A stretch of 64,000 bases of DNA from Sitta carolinensis (lineage: Eukaryota; Chordata; Aves; Passeriformes; Sittidae): contig CM063292.1 of assembly GCA_032173965.1 (NCBI GenBank), positions 822,501 through 886,500 on the forward strand, given 5' to 3'. Below, piece by piece: positions 39,830-64,000 of this stretch. The translations under genes were made by a program, and so were the position numbers. The notes below the pieces were generated by a model that was given only the letters and a program-made list of their open reading frames with translations, was not told the origin of the DNA and did no database searches. Within the stretch, counting starts at the first letter, position 1, and each line of letters starts with the position of its first letter.

Positions 39830-40425
39830 GATGTCCAGGATCGCTTTTGTCGGTCAGGCGGCGCTCTGGTTTTCCAGCAGCCGCTCTGGGGCTGTGGCCG
39901 GCCCTGGGGCTGTCCAGCAGCGCGTCCCTGCGGATGAGGACCTGCCGGGAGGCAGCGCCCATGCCGGGCTCAGCACCTTCCCAGGCTCCCGCTCCGCAGG
40001 CTCTCCCGCCCGCCCACTCCTCGGCTGCCTCACACGGCTCTGCCCTTACAATGGGAAAGGTGCACAGCTCTACTCCGCAGCATTGTTTTGCACCTTGGCC
40101 CTCCTGTGCCCAGGGTGCCAGCGCAAGCCCTGCGAGTGGCGGGGCTCCCCGGAGCTTCCCGGCAGAGCCCGAAGGTGGCGGCATTTTCGCATGGAGAAGC
40201 CAGAATTCCCTTGCTTCCCGGCAGTGCCGGTGGCGGGCAGGGAAGGGGCGGTGGCCGGCAGCCCCGCTGCCCGCCGGCGCTGGGCACTGCCCGCACAGAC
40301 AGAGCATCCCCGGGAACAGCAGCCTGGCTTCTCCCTGCCGTGCGGGAGCGCCATCCCAGGAGGTCAGAAGCAGAGGAAGCAAGTGCAGCTTTCCAAATCT
40401 CACTGCACCCCACGAGCACGGCTCT
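39830..40425. promoter_or_regulatory. Isolated GC/CpG-rich patch in the gene desert
   Basis: About 600 bases of GC-rich, CpG-containing sequence with sharp borders against AT-rich DNA on both sides. No repeat unit is visible. Three or more frames are open on both strands (longest 258 codons), which points to composition rather than coding. It may be an orphan CpG island or the promoter of an unannotated non-coding RNA. Confidence 0.4.
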
Positions 40426-43400
40426 TCGTTTTGAATACTTTTATTACTTCCTAACCAGAATTCTCTGAGCTTTGCAAGAGAGTATAGAATCACTCAAAAA
40501 ATAATAAAAAAGAGCACACCGACAAAACTCCCCAAACCCTGTAGTTAAAAAGATGCTGTTAAAATTTCCTACAAGAATTAACAATGGAGAAAAGTTAGTG
40601 AATAAGACTGAGTAGAAAGTAAGTTCCTGTGTTTCCAACAGTGGCTTTGCCAGATGCATCATCACATCTGCATGTGAGCAATTTTTCATTATTTATAAAT
40701 GCATTACAGGAACAGGCCAAGCTACAAACCAAGGAGTCCAACACACATTTTAAAAACCCCCAAAAAAAAAAAACAGGGAATGTGTCTTGGTTATAGAACA
40801 AAAGAATTCATTTTATCACTTGGCTTTAGCGCTGGAGAAAATGGCTCCTGGTGCGCTGAACCCCGTGATGAATGTGCCCCCTCCAGATCTTTATTGCCCC
40901 TGTAAATCACCGCACTGACAGCACTTAATAAGAAAGCTTTGGAGTGGGTTTGAAGTTTTGCTTTGTACAAATAAAATCTCATATTAAAGAATTTGCTAGT
41001 CCTCAAGGTGTGGAAAAATAAGTATGACTAGAACCTGTTGTGCTTGCTTTTTTTAACTGTTTGTTTCCACTATTATTTTTTTTTTTTGTTTTAAATCATT
41101 TTGTAGCAAAGGGACCAGAATAACATAAGGAAAACGGTCTGTGTTAAAAAAAAAAAAAAAAATAAAGTCAGGACTTAGTTATTAAAACCCCATATTTCTG
41201 ATGTTTCTATACCCTGTGATGTCTGGACAGGGCAACAAAATCAGAGGCATGGAATATAAAACATTAAATATCTTCCATGGTGTGATATGACATGTTGACA
41301 ATACTCCTGGTTTTTAACTAAAGAAAGTGAGGATTCAACGTCCACAGTTATCGGTCAAAATTCCACTCTTTGAGAAAGGGCAGGATTATCTGAGTCACCT
41401 GCTACCCCCCAGGTGGGAACAAAAGGGTTTAAATCCCTTGGCAGCAACTGCAACAACATTCACAGATGTGGTCAGTAACGACTTCTACATATATATATAT
41501 ATTTATATATTTATACACACACAGCTTTGGTCAAGCACCCTAGAGGGAAACAGGGAAATAAATTACTACAGCACAAACATTTAAAGTTCGTATCAGAAAG
41601 TGAACGGACTCGTTTATAATCACGGAATTAATCGTTTGCTTTAGAGATTACGTTCTAGAACAGATATTTGAGGGGGGAAATGGCTGTTTGGGGGTGTTCA
41701 GAAGCAAAGTGCAGCTTGGCTCAGGCCATCATGCACCGATAGACAGTGTCAGCACATCACTGACTCACACTTTAACCAAAATAAATCACAACTCATGTGC
41801 TGGTGGCTTTCTGCTCTGCTTCCATGGCCTGTGTTATCCTTACTCAATTCCAGGCAGCATCATGCCTTCTAAACCAGTTTATGGCACACCCTGGCTGAGG
41901 AAATCTTAACAGGAAACTACAGTTATTTGGACAAAGCTAAATGTATTTATAGGGAAATAAATGTATTTCCTGTTCAAACTGGGAGCACAAAGGTATTATG
42001 TGGCAGACTATCAACAGGTCTGGAGGAAGTCCAGCTTCTCCTGACAGATAAAACACATCTGAGAAGGTACCTCAAGTGGACATGGTCTGTAAGTGTAGGA
42101 AAAATAAAGGAAGCTTTTTCCCTAGAAACAAACCCAACCAGTATTAAAGGAGCACATTAGTACGAGTCCTTTAGGATTAGGATCCAGAGTGTCAGGTATC
42201 AATCTTTCCCAGTTGCATGGATCTTTCCATGGATCTTTTTCTACCTCTCACCACTGGAAAGAACATCTGCAAAGGTGCGGCCCCTGTGCCACCAGAAAGA
42301 GTAACCTGGCACTTGGGGCCAGTGCACAGCCCCAAACCAAGCAGAAGGAGCAGAATCAGGGCTTGGAGGGAAGCTCCAGGCTCATCATGCTCCCGCCGGG
42401 CCCCCCTGAGCTGGACAGGGACCCAGCAGAGCCCCCTCCCCTGCCATGGACATCCCCTGCTGCCTGCTGCCCCTGCAGCTCTCCGAGGCAACGACCGGAG
42501 CCTGCTTTAACATTTGTAATCATTACTTTGATTGTTAAACTACTTTAAGATGGTTTAGTCTTATTTTCCAAACGAGAAACCATTCTTAAACCTCTGAGAA
42601 CAGCCGTGTGTAACTTTTGGGGGTTGCGTATGGGTTGGATTGGGTTTTTTCCAACAAAATAAAAGCCCGACAAATACTGCAGGAATCACTTGTTCCATTT
42701 GAAAGAGCAGACCCCAGGTGCCCTCCTCCTTGCATCTGCACTGCAAGGTGAGGTGCCAGTGCTCAGGGCCAGCCCAGCACTCCGGAGGAGGATCCCGGCT
42801 CCGTGCCGATGTTTGCCGCTCCACAGTTCAGCGCCTCATTAGCTGCCTTTTATTGAGCACCAACACTCACTGCTTCTCAATTCTCTCATCAAGCACCACA
42901 CTGCCGGGATTCCCAACCTGCATCTGCCAGCTGATTAGCTCAGTAATTCTGATAATCCCAAACCCAGAGCGCTGGGAAGGGAAGGAACTGCAATCCCTGG
43001 GAGCCGGCTCCATTTACCCCTTTGTGTACAACATCAACTCCCCAAACCCCCAGCAACACAGTCCAGAGAATCCAACTTCAAACGCGCCAGGCTGGAGAGT
43101 AATTTCACTAAAGAGCCGCAGCAGGTCATTAAAATGCCCCTTAATTGTGTGTGCACGGCGCTCGGAGCTGCCCCCGCCCCGGCGGGCACCCCGGGCGGGT
43201 TTTACAGCCCGAGGGACGGAGCAGCCCGGAGCCCCAGCAGGGATCCCTGCTCCTCGCTGGCCCCCGGCACCGCCCGGCGGGATTTAACAGCTCTAATTCC
43301 GTATTTAACGATGTCAAAGGTTTTTAGGAAATTGACTGTATTTCACCAACGATATATTTCTTCTCGATGACAGAGTGGTTAAAATGATTTTTAAACCAAG

Positions 43401-43678
43401 ACAGCAAAATAAAGCAGTAATAAAATCAATAAAAGGTGCTTAAAACATTCCTTCTATTAGGTAATGGCATTTAAAATATCCGTAGCTTGTAACGGCACTT
43501 AGGATATGCCCGAAAATCAATGAGCTAAATTACTTATTGAACTAGTTAATTTGAACATTGAGTTTTATATGTATATTGATAAAACAAGCGAGAAGAATAC
43601 TGGCTGTGTTCGAATTCCACGGTCAGATATCTCCCTCTGCCGGGAAAAAAAACTCGGAAATCTCCACTAGAGAGACTA

Positions 43679-43694
43679 TTTTTTTCTTTTTTTT

Positions 43695-43729
<35 letters not shown>
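43679..43729. repeat. T-homopolymer tract (51 bases, two C interruptions)
   Basis: T-run with single C interruptions near its start. It may be the tail of a minus-strand retroposed RNA, but the flanking sequence on the 5' side of such a copy is not recognisable. Its length is prone to assembly error. Confidence 0.85.
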
Positions 43730-43733
<4 letters not shown>

Positions 43734-44041
43734 CAGGAACACTAAAGGATGTAACAACTGAAAACTCCACGAGAGGTCTCAGACCCTCAGACTCAGGGCT
43801 TGTAAATTATTGTTGGTTTTGGCAAAATCTCTGAAATTTTACGATGCTGCATAGCAACACGAAACCTTCGATTGCATCCGAAATATCATTTGGTAATTTG
43901 AAATACCAAAATATTACCACTATATACAGAAGTATAAAAACCATGTGGTAACAGTGTAATAAGGGTATATAATAGTGCTTTAAAAACTGCGAGATCGCCC
44001 TCAAGAACTTTGGTATTTTTCAGTAAGAGCCTCAGGTAATA

Positions 44042-44043
<2 letters not shown>

Positions 44044-44073
<30 letters not shown>
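44044..44073. repeat. T-homopolymer tract (30 bases)
   Basis: Uninterrupted run of T about 315 bases after the previous one. No associated element is recognised. Confidence 0.9.
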
Positions 44074-44334
44074 CCTAGAAATAAAGTGTGAAAGACAAGT
44101 TCTGTGTCAGATTCTCCTGAGGTGCAAAAAACCATCTCATCCGAGCCGGTTTCTCCTTTACACGCAGCAAAAACTACAAAATCTCAGAGGCTGAAGGGAA
44201 TTGGCTTTACCTGACACGGTCCCTGTGAAGAAACCAAAGACTAATAAAGATTTCTACCTATTTTCATGGGCTTTTGTGGCTGCGGTAGCGGGATTCCTGC
44301 CGTCCCTGAGGCGCCGGCGGCACTCGGGGAGGGA

Positions 44335-44670
44335 TGGGGCAATGAGGGGAAAGGTGAGGAAGAGGAGAAAAAAAGAGGGGAAAAAAGGGTTTTAAAAAAA
44401 GCGGGGGAAGAAAAAGAGGGGTTAAAAAGAGCGGAGGGAGAAAAAGAGGGGAGAGGAGTGAAAAAGAGAGGAAAGGGGGAGAAAGGAGGGGAGAGGGAGG
44501 GAAAAGAGGGGAAAACGGGAGGAAGAAAGGAAAGAAAGTCGGAAAAGGGGAAGGAGAGGGCAAAGAAGGGAAAAGGGGAGGGCAAGGAGGGGAAAAGGGA
44601 GGAAAAACAGGGGGAAAGGGGGGAAAAAGGCAGAGAAAAGGGGGAGAGGGGAGAGGAAAGGGGAAGGATC
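44335..44670 (+). repeat. Purine-rich (G/A) tract upstream of PSMD7
   Basis: About 330 bases in which the + strand is nearly all G and A, with only short TT runs near 44390 and 44420. It is built of loosely repeated GGGGAAAAGAGG-like blocks. Such polypurine tracts can form triplex DNA and exclude nucleosomes. It ends where the CpG island begins. The long open frames across it are compositional. Confidence 0.85.
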
Positions 44671-44720
44671 CGCCGTGAGGGCCGCCCGTTTCCCGCCCTG
44701 TCCGCACCGCGGGGCGGGGC

Positions 44721-45103
44721 AACATGGCGGCCGCGCCCTCCCAACATGGCGGCCGCACCCTCCCAACATGGCGGCCGCGCCCTCCCAACATGGCGGCTCT
44801 ACCTTCCCAACATGGCGGCTCTACCTTCCCAACATGGCGGCTCTACCTTCCCAACATGGCGGCCGCACCCTCCCAACATGGCGGCTACCTCTCCCAACAT
44901 GGCGGCCTCACCCTCCCAACATGGCGGCCGCACCCTCCCAACATGGCGGCGGACCTCTCACAGACATGGCAGGCCCAGTGTCACCCTTCCCAAATGGCGC
45001 GGCCCGGCCCCCGGCGGCCCCCCTCCCAGCATGGACGCCGCCCCTCCCCAGGGGGGGGCCTCGCCCTCGCTCAGGCGCGGCCGCACCCTCCCAACATGGC
45101 GGC
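44721..45103 (+). repeat. 22-bp tandem array of YY1-type sites (AACATGGCGGC) upstream of PSMD7
   Basis: Eleven copies of AACATGGCGGC begin at 44721, 44743, 44765, 44787, 44809, 44831, 44853, 44875, 44896, 44918 and 44940. The period is 22 bp, with one 21-bp step. C/T-rich spacers such as CGCACCCTCCC or TCTACCTTCCC separate them. A twelfth exact copy is at 45093, and degenerate copies (CCAAATGGCGC, AGCATGGCGATGG, AAGATGGCCGC) continue to about 45175. The core matches the known YY1 consensus AAnATGGCGGC, in the same direction as PSMD7 transcription. It is both a minisatellite and a possible homotypic factor-binding cluster. Binding is inferred. Confidence 0.9.
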
Positions 45104-45310
45104 GGTACCTTCTCAGCATGGCGATGGTCAGGCCCAGTGTGGCGAGTCCCTTCCCAAGATGGCCGCGGCCCGGCCCCGGCCGGCGGCCCCGCCCCGCGCG
45201 CTGCACGCCGGGCGCTCGGGGCGGGCTGAGGGCGCGGGGCCGGTCGGGCCTGCTGCGGGCGCGGGCGGTTGGAGCGAGCGGGGCCGGGCCGGGAGGGCAG
45301 GGCGGGCGCC

Positions 45311-48579
<3,269 letters not shown>

Positions 48580-48603
48580 AAGATGTAGTTTTTTTATTTG
48601 TAA

Positions 48604-48609
48604 ATTAAA
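48604..48609 (+). promoter_or_regulatory. PSMD7 polyadenylation signal (ATTAAA variant)
   Basis: ATTAAA lies 25 bases after the stop codon. A GT-rich stretch follows at about 48628-48665 (CTTGTATGTTGTG), as expected downstream of a cleavage site. The resulting 3' UTR would be very short, about 45-50 bases. No AATAAA is seen nearby. Confidence 0.75.
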
Positions 48610-48629
48610 AATCTTGTAAACTAAGTCCC

Positions 48630-49194
48630 TGGTGCTGGGGTCTTGTATGTTGTGCTCAGTGGTCTGCTCCTCCTCACCCAGGCAGGGTTGGAGGGAGCCA
48701 TGTGGAAGCTTTTGATTTTTTTTTTATTTGATTATACTGTTATACAGCACTTTTCCTTCCCCCAGCGTGTCTTTGGGGCTGTTGAGGCCTCAGCTCACGC
48801 ACACTCCTGCTCACATTGAGCATATTCCCGTGTTCCAGGGCTAATCCTTTGCCATCAGCCAATTCCGTGCACCACAGCCATCCCTGTGTTTAACTGGTTC
48901 TGTGCCCGGCCCCTCGGGGTGTGGCACAGCTGGGATGTTGTCACTGCTGTCACAGCCCCTCCCTGGGGACAGTGCTGGTGGCCCTGGCACCCCAGGCTGG
49001 GACCCCGCAGCTCCAGGGGCTGCAGGGGGCTGAGCCCAGGGAGGCACTGGGGCCATCACTGCTGACAGAGCAGGAAGAGAGAAATTCCACGGGATTTGTG
49101 ATCCTGGTGCTGAGCTCCGGCTGCCATTATGGTCCTGGACCCCCAGCCCTGCACAGACCCCACCCTGGGAACCATACACTGACCCAGGAGAACA
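48630..49194. other. Intergenic gap between convergent PSMD7 and WWP2
   Basis: No gene seen. It includes a T-rich run (about 48714-48724) and ordinary GC-rich sequence. It separates the two converging transcription units from the minisatellite beside the WWP2 end. Confidence 0.7.
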
Positions 49195-49465
49195 GACCTG
49201 GGACACTCACAGGAATCCAGGACACACACACACAGAGGGACCTGGGACACAGACCTGGGACACTCACAGGAATCCAGGACACACACACACAGAGGGACCT
49301 GGGACACAGACCTGACACCACAGGAATCCAGGAACACACACACGAGGGACCTGGGACACAGACACACACAGAGGAATCCAGGACACACACCCAGAGACCT
49401 GAGACACACACACACCGCACACACACAGAGACACACAGAGGCACCCGGGACACACACGGGGACCC
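49195..49465. repeat. CA/GT-rich minisatellite between the PSMD7 and WWP2 3' ends
   Basis: Degenerate tandem units of the type GACCTGGGACACAGACC / CAGGAATCCAGGACACACACA, with embedded CA dinucleotide runs. The first two units of about 57 bases are nearly identical. Later ones are shortened and diverged. Confidence 0.88.
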
Positions 49466-49482
49466 AGCACACGGGCACACCT

Positions 49483-50365
49483 CGGCAGCTGCTTTGTCGT
49501 TTATTGCACACGAAGCGGCGCGGGGCAGGCGGGGCCGTGCGGAACCGGCCGGTTCCCAGCCCGGAGCCGCTGCGGGTCCCGTCTCCACGGGCCCCCGGAC
49601 ACGCCCGCACACACGGGGAGGGGCAGAAGTGACATCCAGGTGCTCCTGCCCTCACCGCAGCCCGCCCGGCAGCAGAGGGAGCACAGGGGTGTGGGCAGAG
49701 CCCAGGATCCGAGCAAAGGCCGGCAGCAGCCTGGCAGTGCCCGCATGGGCTCGGGAGCACCGGCTCCGAGCAGAAACCGCATCACTTAAATACAACTGCC
49801 GGGGGACCGCGGGCTGCACATGGGGACACGCCAGGGCTGCGCTCTGCCAGGCTCTGGCTCCAGTGGCTGCGGGCCTGGCCTGGGAAGGGCTGTCCTGGTG
49901 TTCAGATGGTACATGAGAGCCCCTCAGAAGCATCGTCTTGGGGGTCCCTGTCACTGTGTGCTGGGTGCAGGATGGGGCCCAGAAGTCAATCTGAGAGCCA
50001 TTTTCCCCCTCACCTGCCACTACCAAAATGCCATGAAAAGGCAGAAAACACGAGGGGGAAGAAGAGCCTCTACCAAACACATAACTGTGTCTGCAGGGGG
50101 TGGGGCCGGGGAGCCCCGGTGCCCCTTGTGCTGCCCCCCAGCCCCTCTGCAACCAGCCCTCACTAGCCAAGCTTTGTGTCCTCCTCCCCATCACACCTCG
50201 GATTTCCTTAGGGAGGGAAACACAGCCCCGTTCCCCCAGGGCCGTGTCAGTGCAGGCCTCGCCCAGGAACAAGAGCCACAGTGTCCACAGGTGCCTGTGA
50301 CAGCCCGGGGAAGGCTCGGCCCTGGGCACCGGCCGGCAGTGCTCCGGGAACACCCCACGGCTCCA
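49483..50365 (-). other. WWP2: WWP2 3' untranslated region
   Basis: Sequence between the WWP2 stop codon (50366-50368 on the complement) and the predicted cleavage site about 20 bases past the polyadenylation signal at 49500-49505. It is about 880 bases long, GC-rich, and without a conserved reading frame. The exact end is inferred from the signal. Confidence 0.75.
49500..49505 (-). promoter_or_regulatory. WWP2 polyadenylation signal (AATAAA)
   Basis: TTTATT on the + strand, AATAAA in WWP2 sense (context GCAATAAACGAC). It is the first canonical hexamer I found after the stop codon. It is followed on the minus strand by a long GT-rich stretch (49440-49200), an unusually strong match to the GU-rich element that promotes cleavage. 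Confidence 0.8.

Positions 50366-64000
<13,635 letters not shown>

Larger units (their letters stand above)
40426..44334. other. Intergenic sequence upstream of PSMD7
   Basis: AT-rich with simple repeats: 17 A at 41146-41162, a TA-rich microsatellite at 41487-41523, and the T-runs listed below. A small CpG-rich patch is at 43150-43290. No gene seen. Confidence 0.55.

Noticed and set aside
39717..40493. 258-codon minus-strand frame
   Set aside because: Two other long frames overlap it on the opposite strand within a GC-rich patch. No recognisable motif and no splice context.
43546..43770. Frame containing a long poly-lysine run
   Set aside because: It is simply the translated complement of the T-homopolymer tract.
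49195..49465. CRISPR-like direct repeats
   Set aside because: Units are contiguous and degenerate, without unique spacers, in a vertebrate context; they are a minisatellite.

Overview
The window is vertebrate nuclear DNA, almost certainly from a bird and probably a songbird. The evidence is split exons with GT-AG introns, compact introns, many GC-rich minisatellites, and interspersed repeats that are all CR1-type LINE tails of the avian kind (ends reading AACCCAAACCATTCT followed by ATTCTGTG). No bacterial features are present.

Layout. (1) Roughly 1-44.3 kb holds no protein-coding gene that I can support. It is AT-rich intergenic DNA broken by four minisatellites (about 2.55-3.71, 5.39-5.83, 11.3-11.8 and 21.66-22.17 kb), several CR1 fragments in both orientations, three older LINE remnants and some isolated GC-rich patches. 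In mammals PSMD7 borders a large gene desert next to ZFHX3, and this stretch looks like its avian counterpart (inference). (2) 44.3-48.6 kb holds PSMD7 (Rpn8, 26S proteasome lid) on the + strand. A purine-rich tract, a CpG island and a 22-bp tandem array of YY1-type sites (AACATGGCGGC) lie upstream. Its last coding exon carries two single-base deletions relative to the expected protein. (3) 49.48-64 kb holds the 3' two-thirds of WWP2 (NEDD4-family HECT ubiquitin ligase) on the - strand: sixteen coding exons from the first WW domain to the stop codon, all in phase. The N-terminal C2-encoding exons lie beyond the right edge. The microRNA miR-140 sits in one WWP2 intron, in the position known from mammals (human intron 16). 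A CpG-rich block in the intron matching human intron 10 is a candidate internal promoter for the short WWP2 isoform and miR-140.

The two genes converge, with under 1 kb between their polyadenylation signals. Both act in the ubiquitin-proteasome system: WWP2 attaches ubiquitin and PSMD7 is a structural part of the particle that degrades ubiquitinated proteins. I see no reason to think their adjacency is functional. I found no clearly new biological system. The most distinctive items are the YY1-site minisatellite at the PSMD7 promoter, the paired frameshifts in PSMD7, the candidate miR-140/WWP2-C promoter, and the GT-rich minisatellite that follows the WWP2 polyadenylation signal.
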